Positions 49,997 to 59,930 of a DNA stretch of 64,000 nt are shown here, one piece after another. Position 1 is the stretch's first letter. Every line of letters starts with the position of its first letter. The notes under the pieces were generated by a model. That model was given only the letters and a program-made list of their open reading frames with translations. It did no database searches and had not been told where the DNA came from. The DNA is from Solibacillus sp. FSL K6-1523 (GTDB lineage Bacteria; Bacillota; Bacilli; Bacillales_A; Planococcaceae), in NCBI RefSeq assembly GCF_038005225.1, contig NZ_JBBOSU010000001.1:2282001-2346000 (forward strand), written 5' to 3'. The position numbers and the translations under genes were made by a program.

Positions 49997-51907
49997 TTAC
50001 TTTGAGTAATACTGAACGATTCCGTTGTAAATCGATTGTGCAAAAATCTCTGCATACTTATCGCTTACAAGCTTGTCTCGGTCTGATGCGTTCGTTAGGA
50101 AACCAAGCTCTACTAACACAGACGGGATAATCATATTACGAATCACATAAAACGGACCTTCTTTTACACCACGGTCTTTCATATTCGCATTTTTAACAAT
50201 TTCATTATTAATATATTTCGCTAATAATTTATCCTCTTCAAATTGGTCACCAGTGGATACATTATAATACGTTTCCGTACCACTTGCAGAAGTGGATGAA
50301 GCGGAATTGACATGGACACTAACAAAAATTTCGCCATGCTTTGCTTTTGTAAAAGCGACGCGGTCTTGTAGTGTCGGATACGAATCACCTGTTCTTGTCA
50401 TATGAACCGTCGCACCAGCAGCCTCTAACTTTTGACGCACTAAATTTGAAACTTTGAGCGTAATGGCTTTTTCAGTATGTCCATCTTTAGAAGTACCCGG
50501 ATCTTTTCCACCATGTCCTGCATCTATAATAATGACGCGATTTTTTACTGCACTACCTGCTTGATTGATAAGCTTAATATACGATTTATGCACATAGCCT
50601 GTTTGACCATTTGCTGTTACTTTTGCCCAAAAACCAGACATTGAGTGAACCGAAACCATCGAACCTTTTGATAATGTTGCAATTGCTTTCGAACTATTAT
50701 CTGCTGATTCACGCATATTTAATCCGTTAACCGTTACTTTTCCCATCAAATCAGACATTGTTACTGAATCATCTGGATTTGGGTCAGGATTTGGTGTTGG
50801 CTTTGGATTTTCTACATCTGGGTTTTCAATTTCATTTTCCACAGTCGTCGTACTTGCCTTCACAATATATCCTGGTAAACCGTCAACTGTTGTTAAATAA
50901 TAGCCGCCACTTTCTTTATAAACTGAAACGGTTTCATCTTGTGCAACTGTTCCAATCTTTTTCGAACTTGATGTCGCTTTATAATACACATTTAATGTTT
51001 CATTTGCTGTCACTTTTTTTATTGCCGAACCAATTGGGTTTCCATTAACATCTAGGTATTTTGTATATGTTTTACTCACATATCCATACTGACCTTGATA
51101 AGAAACTTTTAGCCAGCTCCCTTCAATCGCATAAACTGAAAGCTTGCCACCTGTATTCACTTTCCCTAGCACAGTTGCATTTGTATTAGGTTTTTTACGG
51201 ACATTTAATCCATCCGTTGTCACTGCAATCGTCCCAATAACTTGTGATGTATCTACTTGCTCAGGAATTTCTGGTAAATCTAAACGATATTTATCACTTT
51301 TCGCACGTGCGATAAAAGATGCAAACTGTGCACGTGTCACCGCGCTTTTCGGCATGTATTTTCCATCACTGCCGTTTGTTATACCATTATAATAAATGGC
51401 TTTAATCGATGAAGCATATGTATTTGTTGCAGGGACATCTGGGAATACCATTGGTAAACTTTGATAATCCGCTACTTTTAAATCAAACGCTTTTGCTAAA
51501 ACAGAACTCATTTCTTCACGTGTTAATGGCTCATTTGGAGAAAATTTAGTCGATTTCTTTTCGAATATGCCAAGCTCAATCGCACGCTCTACATAACCAG
51601 AAATTTCTGTGCCAGCTTTTACATCAGTGAATGTTGATTTACTTACTTTCAATGGTTCATGACCTGCAGAAATGACAACCATTTTCGCTGCATGTCCACG
51701 CGTCACACTAATATTTGGTTTATAATACGTTTTTCCGTTTTCATCATAACCTCTAATTGCACCAAGGCTAATTAAGTACTGAATTTCATCATATGCTGGG
51801 TGGGTTGTTGCAACATCTACAAATTTGACGCTCGCTGCAGTTGGATTCGCGGCAAGTGTACAAAAAAGGAGTATCGCAGTAATGAATGTAATCAATTTTT
51901 GTTTCAT
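49997..51907 (-). CDS. SLH-SH3-N-acetylmuramoyl-L-alanine amidase
   Basis: 636 residues from the ATG at 51907 (AAAGGAAC site). Signal peptide about 1-25. Three SLH repeats, about 28-195 (ISLGAIRGYDENGKTYYKPNISVTRGHAAK, SPNEPLTREEMSSVLAKAF, KAIYYNGITNGSDGKYMPKSAVTRAQFASFIARA). Three bacterial SH3 repeats, about 225-450 (TTDGLNVRKKPNTNATVLGKVN and similar; NGLNMRESADNSSKAIATL). A C-terminal Amidase_3 domain, about 455-636, with zinc ligands IIDAGHGGKDPG, VSVHVNS and Glu in LVELGFLTN. It cleaves peptide stems from muramic acid at the cell wall, anchored by the SLH part. Probably autolysin in growth or cell separation. Confidence 0.92.
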   Translation of the reverse strand: MKQKLITFITAILLFCTLAANPTAASVKFVDVATTHPAYDEIQYLISLGAIRGYDENGKTYYKPNISVTRGHAAKMVVISAGHEPLKVSKSTFTDVKAGTEISGYVERAIELGIFEKKSTKFSPNEPLTREEMSSVLAKAFDLKVADYQSLPMVFPDVPATNTYASSIKAIYYNGITNGSDGKYMPKSAVTRAQFASFIARAKSDKYRLDLPEIPEQVDTSQVIGTIAVTTDGLNVRKKPNTNATVLGKVNTGGKLSVYAIEGSWLKVSYQGQYGYVSKTYTKYLDVNGNPIGSAIKKVTANETLNVYYKATSSSKKIGTVAQDETVSVYKESGGYYLTTVDGLPGYIVKASTTTVENEIENPDVENPKPTPNPDPNPDDSVTMSDLMGKVTVNGLNMRESADNSSKAIATLSKGSMVSVHSMSGFWAKVTANGQTGYVHKSYIKLINQAGSAVKNRVIIIDAGHGGKDPGTSKDGHTEKAITLKVSNLVRQKLEAAGATVHMTRTGDSYPTLQDRVAFTKAKHGEIFVSVHVNSASSTSASGTETYYNVSTGDQFEEDKLLAKYINNEIVKNANMKDRGVKEGPFYVIRNMIIPSVLVELGFLTNASDRDKLVSDKYAEIFAQSIYNGIVQYYSK

Positions 51908-52180
51908 TAATATCTGTTCCTTTCCAAAGCTGCTCACTAGCTATTGTATCCGAGTCAATACGAAAGATATATAGGTAAAATGGGAATAAACATCAAATTT
52001 TTGTTACATTCCCATTACAATTGCATTACATATGACATGTTCTTGCAAAAATAACCGAATGATGGCTCCCTTTCGTCTTGCCGGATGGATTTCCACGTGG
52101 TTTTGTTAATTTTCACTCTTCAAAAGGTATAGCTCTTTTCATAAAATTCTGCAATCACATCGCTTATAGCGCAGCTCCAT

Positions 52181-52216
52181 TTAAAAAGCATGAGAATCAG
52201 CTTTCGATTCTCATGC
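52181..52216 (-). terminator. Terminator of the two-repeat stalk protein gene
   Basis: GCATGAGAATC / GATTCTCATGC stem of 11 bp, loop AGCTTTC, T5 tail on the minus strand. Confidence 0.82.
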
Positions 52217-52243
52217 GATCACTTCCGAGCAATATTGGATTTT

Positions 52244-53821
52244 TTATTTTAATAATTGTAGCGCAAAATCATATTCTACATATGTTTTACCTGGCTCAAG
52301 TATTGCCGGTGCTACTTCGAATTGTGCTAACGCGCGGTTATGTCCGTACATTTTTTCACCACGTGTAATTGTGTATGATAATGCATCTTTTGACAGAAGA
52401 GCACCCGTTTTGTTTGCCTCTACTTTAAAACCTAATCCTTCTGCAACTTTGCGTAGTGGCACCATTACTTTGCCATCTACTTCACGGATATCTTTACCGA
52501 TTAATGCAGCAATTTTAGCGTCAAATTCTTTTGCTTCTTCTGTAACTGCTGCTTGTTCTTCCGTCTTATCTATAGCAACTTCTTTTGCTTCTTCTACAAC
52601 TACTTCATTCACTTCTTTTGCTTCTTCCAAAACAGCTGCCTTTTCGCCTTCTTCTGCAACAATTTCATTCGTTACTTTCGGGAATACAACGATTTTGTCT
52701 GGTGATGTTTGTGCTGGAATGCTACGTGTTGTTGCGCCGTAGAAAACAATCGCGTGATGATCTGCAAAAAGTGTTTCTTTACCTACTTTTTCACCTTTTA
52801 CATTAACGATTACTGTGTCGTCGCTAATATTTAATTTTAAATCGTTTTCTTTATTGATGAAATCTTCATTAAAATCTGTAACAACGACATTTGTTGGTGA
52901 TTTTTCATCCTCTACAATAACTACTGCTGGGCTATATTGTGGCGGGAAGATTAAAAGCATCGGCTGATTAGCATGCATATACAATGAAACTTTATCGCCT
53001 TTTTTCAACTCTACTTTATTACCTTTTTTATCTAATACAATTGTATTTTGGTCAGTCGTGAAATGGAATGGGTTGTTTTCATCCGTTACGCTGTACTGAG
53101 TCGTACCGTTTGCCAGTTTTTCAACTGAGCCAATCGCCCCTTTTACATTTGCAAATGGTGCCACTTCAAGGACTGGTTGCTCTTCAGTTGGTTCGTTTTG
53201 CTCTTTTGATAATACGACAATTTTTTCAGGTGTTGTTTGTGCTGGTATGCTGAAAGTTGCAAATGAATAAAAGACAATTGCATCATTACCAGCTAGCGCT
53301 TCCTTATTCACTTTTTCGCCTTTTTCATTGACGATTACTGTGTCATCGCCAATGTTTAATTTTAAATCTTGATCTTCACTTAAAAGTTCTTTATTGAAAT
53401 TCGTCACTTTTACAGAGCTTGCTACTTCCTCATCCTCTACAATAATAACTGCAGGGTTATACTGTGGTGGATAAATCGCAAGCATTGGCTGATTGGCATG
53501 CGTATAGATTGAAACTTTATCGCCTTTTTTCAGTTCTACTTTATTTCCTTTTTTATCGAAAACAAGTGTTTCTTCATTTGTTGTGAAATTAAATGGATTT
53601 TCTTTATCCGTTGTGCTGAAAAACTTTTGGTCATTGCGATTTTCAATAGTATCGATCGTTCCTTGTACTTGTATAAATGAAGTAACTTGGTTAATTTCTG
53701 TTATCTCCTCACTTATTGGTACTATGTTAATTTTTGTTGGTGATTCTGCACCTACTGCTACTGTTCCTAGTAATAATGCTGATAGTGCTAATGGTGTAAT
53801 GCGTTTCATATTCATGTTCAT
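52244..53821 (-). CDS. Exported protein with two ~150-residue repeats and a C-terminal stalk domain
   Basis: 525 residues. Signal peptide (about 1-26). Two tandem repeats of about 155 residues (about 40-200 and 225-385), nearly identical in VFDKKGNKVELKKGDKVSIY / VLDKKGNKVELKKGDKVSLY, HANQPMLAIYPPQYNPAV and DDTVIVNEKGEKVNKE. An acidic Glu/Val/Ala-rich linker (about 390-430) leads to a copper amine oxidase N-like stalk module (DGKVMVPLRKVAEGLGFKV, about 450-490) and a last ~40 residues. AGAGGAATGACATAAAA precedes the ATG. The repeat type is not recognised. Wall-associated, function unknown. Confidence 0.75.
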   Translation of the reverse strand: MNMNMKRITPLALSALLLGTVAVGAESPTKINIVPISEEITEINQVTSFIQVQGTIDTIENRNDQKFFSTTDKENPFNFTTNEETLVFDKKGNKVELKKGDKVSIYTHANQPMLAIYPPQYNPAVIIVEDEEVASSVKVTNFNKELLSEDQDLKLNIGDDTVIVNEKGEKVNKEALAGNDAIVFYSFATFSIPAQTTPEKIVVLSKEQNEPTEEQPVLEVAPFANVKGAIGSVEKLANGTTQYSVTDENNPFHFTTDQNTIVLDKKGNKVELKKGDKVSLYMHANQPMLLIFPPQYSPAVVIVEDEKSPTNVVVTDFNEDFINKENDLKLNISDDTVIVNVKGEKVGKETLFADHHAIVFYGATTRSIPAQTSPDKIVVFPKVTNEIVAEEGEKAAVLEEAKEVNEVVVEEAKEVAIDKTEEQAAVTEEAKEFDAKIAALIGKDIREVDGKVMVPLRKVAEGLGFKVEANKTGALLSKDALSYTITRGEKMYGHNRALAQFEVAPAILEPGKTYVEYDFALQLLK

Positions 53822-54017
53822 TTTTATGTCATTCCTCTCCGTGTTCTCGTTAGATTAGTAGTATGTTGACCAAAAAGGTTACAATTATTTTTAAAAAATT
53901 TTATTTTAGTGAAATTTACATAATAAATACCCATATTTTTAGGTTATTCGTTAACTGTATAGTATTTTGGCAGAACTTTCGGTAAAATAGAAATACTACT
54001 AGATAAAGAGGTTCATC

Positions 54018-54911
54018 ATGCAAAATAAACGATACATAGGATTTATACTTGTTATTACGGGGTGCTTTTTTTGGGGGATTGGTGGAACGGTTTCCCAGCA
54101 GCTTTTCTCAGAAGGCATAGAAGTTAGTTGGCTTGTCTCTACTCGTCTTTTGATCGCGGGAATATTGCTTTTGTCTACACAAGCGTTATTTAAAGACCGT
54201 ACACAAATACTCGCTATTTGGCAGCAAAAATTTACTGCATTTCGCCTTGTTATTTTTGCGATTGTGGGAATGCTTGCGGTGCAATATACATATATGGCCT
54301 CCATTAAAGAAGGTAATGCGGCGGTTGCTACATTGCTTCAATATTTAGCACCGGTCATGATTATTGTATACGTGGCATTACGCGGTCAATCGAAATTCAC
54401 GAAAAAAGATGCCGTTACTATTGTTCTCGCATTATCTGGAAGTTTCTTTTTATTAACGAATGGCTCTCTATCCACACTTTCAGTTCCGATGCCAGCCATT
54501 ATTTGGGGGCTGTTATCGGGTGTGTCACTAGCCTTTTACACACTGTATGCCATTCCACTGCTCAAGCAATTCGATTCGCTTGTTGTTGTTGGATGGGCAA
54601 TGGTGCTAGCTGGGTTGACGATGAGCTTCTTCCATCCACCATGGCAAGTGGACGTGAGCAACTGGACAGCATCAACAGGTATTTACCTTGTGATTGTCGT
54701 CATTTTTGGGACAATGCTGTCGTTTTGGTTTTATATCGAAAGCTTACAAACATTATCGGCAAAAGAAACGAGCTTGCTTGGTAATGTTGAGCCACTTACG
54801 GCTGTGCTCGCAACAGTTATATGGCTTCAAGAACCATTTGGCGCATTTCAATGGTTTGGAACTTCTTTCATTTTATTTATGATGGTTTATATTGCGTTAA
54901 AGTCGGATTAA
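54018..54911 (+). CDS. EamA family transporter (DMT superfamily)
   Basis: 297 residues, ten membrane helices in two EamA repeats. FILVITGCFFWGIGGTVSQQL at the start and LLGNVEPLTAVLATVIWLQEPF in the second repeat fit carboxylate/amino acid or metabolite exporters (YdcZ/YcxC-like). GAGGTTCATC precedes the ATG. A terminator follows. It is convergent with the metNIQ operon. Substrate not known. Confidence 0.85.
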   Translation: MQNKRYIGFILVITGCFFWGIGGTVSQQLFSEGIEVSWLVSTRLLIAGILLLSTQALFKDRTQILAIWQQKFTAFRLVIFAIVGMLAVQYTYMASIKEGNAAVATLLQYLAPVMIIVYVALRGQSKFTKKDAVTIVLALSGSFFLLTNGSLSTLSVPMPAIIWGLLSGVSLAFYTLYAIPLLKQFDSLVVVGWAMVLAGLTMSFFHPPWQVDVSNWTASTGIYLVIVVIFGTMLSFWFYIESLQTLSAKETSLLGNVEPLTAVLATVIWLQEPFGAFQWFGTSFILFMMVYIALKSD

Positions 54912-54942
54912 TATGTACCCTTCTTTACCAACGCATTGAAGC

Positions 54943-54974
54943 AGCGGTCTGAATTTTACAGACTGCTGCTTTTT
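54943..54974 (+). terminator. Terminator of the EamA gene
   Basis: AAGCAGC-GTCTG stem with CAGAC-GCTGCTT and a T4-5 run. Confidence 0.75.
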
Positions 54975-55010
54975 AAATAGCCACTTTTCAATGGGCAATC
55001 TCATTAGTAA

Positions 55011-55835
55011 TTACTTCAATTCCTCTGGTACAAACCAATACCCCTCATTATTATTCTCTTCTAAAAATGCTTTAAATTCATCTGAAGTATAAGCTGCAGC
55101 AACTGCTTTAGCCCACTCTGTATCTTCATTTTTCTTGTTCACTACCGCAACTAACTCATACTGCTTAACAACATCTTCTTGGAGTAATGCAAGGCTTGGA
55201 TCAGTTTTTGAAGCATATACGATACTTCCCGGAATTACGCCATAATCTAAATCCCCTAAAGTACGCGGGATTTGAGCTGAATCCATTTCTACGATTTCTA
55301 AATTTAATTTATTCTCTTCAATATCTGCGGCTGTTGCTTTAATTAATTCTACCCCATCTTTTATTTTAATTAAATTTGCTTTTTGTAAAATGGCATAGGC
55401 ACGTGCTGCATTTGATGGATCTTGTGGTATTGCAATGACATCCCCTTCCGCAATATCATCTAAGGACGATTTTTTGCCAGGGAATAATGCAGCTGGCACT
55501 GTTGGAATTGGCGTTAATGATACTAACTCAGCACCACTTTCTGTATTAAAATTATTCATATATGCTGTGTGTTGGTCAACATTTAAATCTACACCATCAT
55601 CTGCTAAAGCTATATCTGCTTGACGTAATTCCGTAAACTCAGTTGCTTCAATTATATAGCCGTCTTTTTCAAGAATTGGTTTAATAGCATCTAAAAATAA
55701 TTCACTGTAAGGTCCTGGTGAAGTGCCAACTTTAATCGTAGTTTTTTCTGCACCGCCTTCTTCATCTTTCCCTCCGCAAGCGACTAAAACCGTTGCCATT
55801 ATAGCTAATAATAACATTAAATATGTTTTTTTCAT
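55011..55835 (-). CDS. metQ: Methionine ABC transporter substrate-binding lipoprotein MetQ
   Basis: 274 residues. Lipobox LVAC (Cys about 20) in MLLLAIMATVLVACGGKDEE. NLPA/MetQ signatures: IKVGTSPGPYSELFLDAIKPILEKDGY, FTELRQADIALADDGVDLNVDQHTAYMNNF, IAIPQDPSNAARAYAILQKANLI, IVEMDSAQIPRTLGDLDYGVIPGS. It binds methionine outside and hands it to MetNI. AGGAGGAAGAGGAAAA gives the start. Last gene of metNIQ (15 nt from metI). Confidence 0.9.
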   Translation of the reverse strand: MKKTYLMLLLAIMATVLVACGGKDEEGGAEKTTIKVGTSPGPYSELFLDAIKPILEKDGYIIEATEFTELRQADIALADDGVDLNVDQHTAYMNNFNTESGAELVSLTPIPTVPAALFPGKKSSLDDIAEGDVIAIPQDPSNAARAYAILQKANLIKIKDGVELIKATAADIEENKLNLEIVEMDSAQIPRTLGDLDYGVIPGSIVYASKTDPSLALLQEDVVKQYELVAVVNKKNEDTEWAKAVAAAYTSDEFKAFLEENNNEGYWFVPEELK

Positions 55836-55850
55836 TTTTCCTCTTCCTCC

Positions 55851-56504
55851 CTATTCATGTCTAATTCTTTTCGCGACTCGGTTCCCCAAGCTTTGAATAA
55901 TTTGAACGATCACGACTAAAATGACGACTGTTAGGATAATAACGTAAGTATTGAATCGTTGATAGCCATAAGCAATCGCTAAGTTCCCAATTCCTCCGCC
56001 TCCAATAGTTCCTGCCATCGCTGTTGCACCGATTAATCCAATTGTTGCAGTTGTTAATGTAAGCACAATGGAAGCAAGTGCCTCTGGTATTAAAAAATAT
56101 CGGACAATTTGAAATGTACTTGCCCCCATCGATTTCGCTAATTCGATAATCCCTGCATTCACCTCTAATAATGAGTTCTCTACTAGGCGAGCGATAAATG
56201 GTGCTATGTATATAATAAGCGGGACAATCGCAGCTTCTGTGCCATAAGTTTTACCGACAATTAGCTTTGTAAGTGGCACGATGGCAACGAGTAAAATGAT
56301 AAATGGAATGGAGCGAACAATATTAACAACCGTATTGACGATTAGAAAAATGATTTTATTTTGCTTAATTCCCCCCGGTCGTGAAAGTACTAATATTAGC
56401 GCTAAAGGTAAACCAAGTAATGTCCCAAGAAATAAAGAAACCGACACCATATAGACCGTTTCATTCAGTGCTTTCGTAATAATTTCTGTTGTAACTTGAT
56501 TCAT
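55851..56504 (-). CDS. metI: Methionine ABC transporter permease MetI
   Basis: 217 residues, five membrane helices. The EAA motif is ELAKSMGASTFQIVRYFLIPEALASIV (about 130-156), the interface with MetN. Typical MetI end GGGGIGNLAIAYGYQRFNT. It overlaps the metN end by 4 nt, so the two are coupled. Imports D/L-methionine with MetN and MetQ. Confidence 0.9.
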   Translation of the reverse strand: MNQVTTEIITKALNETVYMVSVSLFLGTLLGLPLALILVLSRPGGIKQNKIIFLIVNTVVNIVRSIPFIILLVAIVPLTKLIVGKTYGTEAAIVPLIIYIAPFIARLVENSLLEVNAGIIELAKSMGASTFQIVRYFLIPEALASIVLTLTTATIGLIGATAMAGTIGGGGIGNLAIAYGYQRFNTYVIILTVVILVVIVQIIQSLGNRVAKRIRHE

Positions 56505-57526
56505 AGTTTCAGCTCCTCTACCACTACATCATTTTCTTCAATATAGTTTCTGACCCGTATTAAATCAGCATCCTCCCCATAAAAAACGGTTGTGATCACA
56601 CCTAAAGTCATGCCTTGTAGTTCCGTTACATTGGCAAAAACGATATTTGTTTCGATATCTTTGAAATTTTTCGCAATATTATTTAGTAGAGGCTGTGATG
56701 CATTATGTCCGATGAATTTCAGCTTAAAAATCACTTTATTTCTCTTCGTTTCCATTAGTTCTCGCACAATAGACGGTGGAATTTCATCAAAAATAACTGT
56801 TTTCACAAAATCCTTCGTTGTTTGTTGCTGTGGATTTCCAAAGACTGAAATAACATCACCTGACTCAATCACCTGTGCATTTTCCATAACAGCTACTTTA
56901 TTGCAAAGTGCCCGGATCACTTCCATTTCATGTGTAATCATGACAATCGTAATGTTGAACTCGTTATTTATCCGTTTTAACAATTTCAAAATAGAATCGG
57001 TCGTTTTAGGATCAAGTGCAGATGTCGCTTCATCACAAAGTAATATTTCTGGACTAATAACTAGTGCCCGTGCAATACCAACACGCTGCTTTTGCCCTCC
57101 TGATAACTGATGAGGATAGCTTTTATGTTTATTAGCAAGCCCCACGAAATCTAGTAATTCCGTAACCTTTTTTTTTATGTCCTCTTTACTTGTTTTAGTA
57201 AGAATAAGTGGTAATGCAACATTTTCAAATACAGTTCTAGATTCTAATAAATTGAAATGCTGAAAAATCATACTCACTTTTTTCTTCGCCTGGGAAAGTT
57301 CGCTCGCAGTTAGTGCCTTTAAATCTTTTCCCTTTACAAGCACTTGGCCCGTCGTTGGCTCCTCTAAACCATTAACCATACGCAACAACGTACTTTTTCC
57401 AGCCCCGCTATAACCAATGACACCGAAAATATCCCCTTTTTCAACTTTTAAAGAAACATCATTTAATGCTGTAACGATTTGTTTTTTCTGTTTAAATTCT
57501 TTTACAACATGTCGAAACTCGATCAT
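56501..57526 (-). CDS. metN: Methionine ABC transporter ATP-binding protein MetN
   Basis: 341 residues from the ATG at 57526 (AGGAAGTGAG site). Walker A GYSGAGKST (about 37), signature LSGGQKQRVG (about 139), Walker B LLCDEATSALDP (about 159) and switch ITHEM. The C-terminal NIL domain (KVIFKLKFIGHNASQPLLNN through YIEEN, about 262-335) binds methionine and inhibits transport when methionine is plentiful. The upstream region (57527-57590) contains no S-box or T-box that I can see. Confidence 0.9.
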   Translation of the reverse strand: MIEFRHVVKEFKQKKQIVTALNDVSLKVEKGDIFGVIGYSGAGKSTLLRMVNGLEEPTTGQVLVKGKDLKALTASELSQAKKKVSMIFQHFNLLESRTVFENVALPLILTKTSKEDIKKKVTELLDFVGLANKHKSYPHQLSGGQKQRVGIARALVISPEILLCDEATSALDPKTTDSILKLLKRINNEFNITIVMITHEMEVIRALCNKVAVMENAQVIESGDVISVFGNPQQQTTKDFVKTVIFDEIPPSIVRELMETKRNKVIFKLKFIGHNASQPLLNNIAKNFKDIETNIVFANVTELQGMTLGVITTVFYGEDADLIRVRNYIEENDVVVEELKL

Positions 57527-57589
57527 ACAACTCACTTCCTTTCAAAACACAATTTAACTCAGTTGAATACTAGGTTTTAAAACAAAAAA

Positions 57590-58782
57590 TTAAAGTAAGT
57601 ATTCATCAACAATAACTAAAAAAGCCTTTTGAATATTTTTCAATGCACGTTCATCAATATCAAAGCTGCCATGATGATGCGCAAATTGCGTTTCAATCTG
57701 TTCATTTCTAGAGCCCACCTTAATGAATGTGCCCGGTCTTTCCTTTAAGAAATAAGCAAAATCTTCGGCACCCATTGAAGGATTCATTTCTACAATGTTC
57801 GCTTTAAGAAGCTGTTTAGCTAATGCTGTTCGTACAATTTTCGTTTGCTCTTCATCATTAAATAAGGCTGGATACCCGAGTAAATAGTCGATTTCAAAAT
57901 TTACATTATGAGCAAGTGCAATTCCTTTTGTAATATTTTCAATACGTTGTTTTACATCATGACGAACTGATTCTTCATATGTGCGGACAGTCCCTTCGAT
58001 TGTAGCTGTTTCAGCAATCACATTAAATGCCGTGCCCGAATGGAATTGTCCGATAGACACAACCGCTGATTTTAATGGGTTCACTGTACGGCTTACAATC
58101 TTTTGTAAACTCCCAACAAGTTCCGCTCCAACAACGAGAGCATCTTTTGCTTCATGTGGACTAGCTCCGTGTCCACCTTGGCCTTGGAGTGCTATATTAA
58201 AATAATCCACTGCAGCTAGTTTATAGCCCGAACCAACCGCAATTTTGCCTACGGGTAGTGAAGAATCTAAATGGGCTGCAAAGACGTAATCCACTTCATC
58301 TAAAATATTTTGTGCAATCATTTCTTTTGCTCCACCAGGCGGCTTTTCCTCAGCATGCTGGAATACAAACAAAACATTGCCGTGTAATTGCTCTTTATAA
58401 TTTACTAGTATTTTTGCTAAGCCCAATAATGCCGCTGTATGCCCATCATGCCCACATGAATGGGAAATGCCAGTTTTTTTGATGCATAGCTCACTTTTTT
58501 TAACTCTTGGATTGGCAATGCATCGAAATCTGCTTGAAATGCAATCGTCTTACCAGTATGCCCTCCCTCTAATAAGGCAACAAGTCCTGTACCACCAACA
58601 TTCCGTTGCACATTGAAACCTAATGTAGTAAGTGTTTTATCGATAAATGCACTCGTTTCGTATTCCTGGAAAGATAACTCTGGATTTGCATGTAAATGTC
58701 TACGCCACTCCACTACATTGTCAAAATTCTTCTCAACTTCAGCAAATAAGCGCTCTAATAATAACTCATCTGTTTTAGTCAT
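57590..58782 (-). pseudogene. M20 family amidohydrolase, frameshifted at a 7-base homopolymer
   Basis: The N-terminal part starts with ATG at 58782 (GGGGTTG leader). It reads through DALPIQELKKVSYASKK and then loses frame at the T7 run (58474-58480). One added base restores TGISHSCGHDGHTAALLGLAKIL and the complete body down to 57590, about 397 residues in total, a normal M20 size. Metal ligands are intact if the frame is restored: CGHDGH, HAEEKPPGG and AAHLDS, and the late His in AHHHGSFDID. Family members deacylate N-acyl amino acids (HipO/YkuR-like). The operon position after metNIQ suggests a role in amino-acid salvage. A real frameshift would abolish activity. Confidence 0.8.
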
Positions 58783-58991
58783 AAAACAACCCCCTACAAT
58801 CCTTATAAGTTAACTATGAATTTATTTATGATTAGTATCATATTACTTCCAATCGGATTATGCAACCAGTTTTTGTGAATTATTCTGAATATTCTTTTAG
58901 AACGTGTTTTATGAAAATTGGTTTGTTACTACGCACCGTCGTATTAGGCACGCTTCCTACATTTTTTCTAGTTCAAATTTATGGAATAAAA

Positions 58992-59031
58992 ATAGACCCA
59001 TCCTCATTCAAATTTGAATAAGATGGGCCTT
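58992..59031 (-). terminator. Terminator of the anti-sigma-like gene
   Basis: GACCCATC / GATGGGCC and ATTCA / TTGAAT paired arms. A T5 tail follows on the minus strand. Confidence 0.75.
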
Positions 59032-59057
59032 CCCTCTACAGTTATTGAGGTATTTTA

Positions 59058-59930
59058 TTATAATAACAAAATAAAAATAATGAGTAGAATTGTTATGGCA
59101 ATAGCTTTATATGTTTCGATTTTTAAAGTGATATATGTTTTTGCATGACGTCGAACAACTTTTAGTAACAAATAGCCATACAAAATCCCCAATACCATTA
59201 GAGCTGGTTTATATAGTGGACCGATAAACGAGTTGTACGCATAAATACATACAAAAGCAAGTATTAATGTGGCAATGAAACCCCAATGATCTTCAAATGG
59301 ATTTTCTGCTTTAATTCTACGGGATTTATAGTAAAACCACGATATAAAGTTTATCGCAATAATTCCTATAGGGACGATATAAAAATATGAATTTAATTTA
59401 GGTGTATGAAGCACTTGGAATGTTTCCTCAAAAAGTGCACCCTCACCATTATAATAAATATCGTTATCCACATCATATAATGACACACTAGATATTTGAT
59501 AGCGATGCTCCTTATTATTTTGCACGACAATGATATCAACAATATAATCATCCAAATAGCCCTTTTCCATTCTTTTCATCGTCTCAACCTGTTCAAAAAA
59601 AGAAATTGTCTTTTCATTCGTTTTTTCCTGAACACCTACATATAGTGTTGAAGTCCGCGCACGAAACTCTTTTTCCTCTCCCCCAAAGTACGTGTAAATA
59701 TGTTCAATTTCATTACTCGTCGCTTGGTTTGTATGTGATGTACCCGTCACTAATAAAAAGAAAGCAATACTACAAATCGCCACAATCATCGCGATCTCTT
59801 TCCACACATTCCCCCGCTTTCTCTGTGCATTTTGCGCGACAATGGAGACCTGAATTTTTCGCTTTAGCTGTTCATCCTCTGGCATTTGATTCAATTCCGC
59901 TAGCTCTTTTTCAATATCCATCTCGCTCAC
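59058..59930 (-). CDS. Putative anti-sigma factor membrane protein
   Basis: 290 residues. The N-terminal ~45 residues are charged (MDIEKELAELNQMPEDEQLKRKIQVSIVAQNAQ). One helix follows (IAMIVAICSIAFFLLVTG, about 46-63), then an extracytoplasmic domain (about 70-175), and four more helices (NSYFYIVPIGIIAINFISWFYY, WGFIATLILAFVCIYAYNSF, ALMVLGILYGYLLLKVV, YKAIAITILLIIFILLL). It overlaps the ECF sigma gene by 20 nt, the classic sigma/anti-sigma arrangement. The cytosolic N-terminus could hold the sigma factor. Not recognised as a named anti-sigma family. Confidence 0.65.
   Translation of the reverse strand: MSEMDIEKELAELNQMPEDEQLKRKIQVSIVAQNAQRKRGNVWKEIAMIVAICSIAFFLLVTGTSHTNQATSNEIEHIYTYFGGEEKEFRARTSTLYVGVQEKTNEKTISFFEQVETMKRMEKGYLDDYIVDIIVVQNNKEHRYQISSVSLYDVDNDIYYNGEGALFEETFQVLHTPKLNSYFYIVPIGIIAINFISWFYYKSRRIKAENPFEDHWGFIATLILAFVCIYAYNSFIGPLYKPALMVLGILYGYLLLKVVRRHAKTYITLKIETYKAIAITILLIIFILLL

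Noticed and set aside
57527-57590. S-box or T-box riboswitch upstream of metNIQ
   Set aside because: The metN leader is too short and shows none of the conserved motifs.
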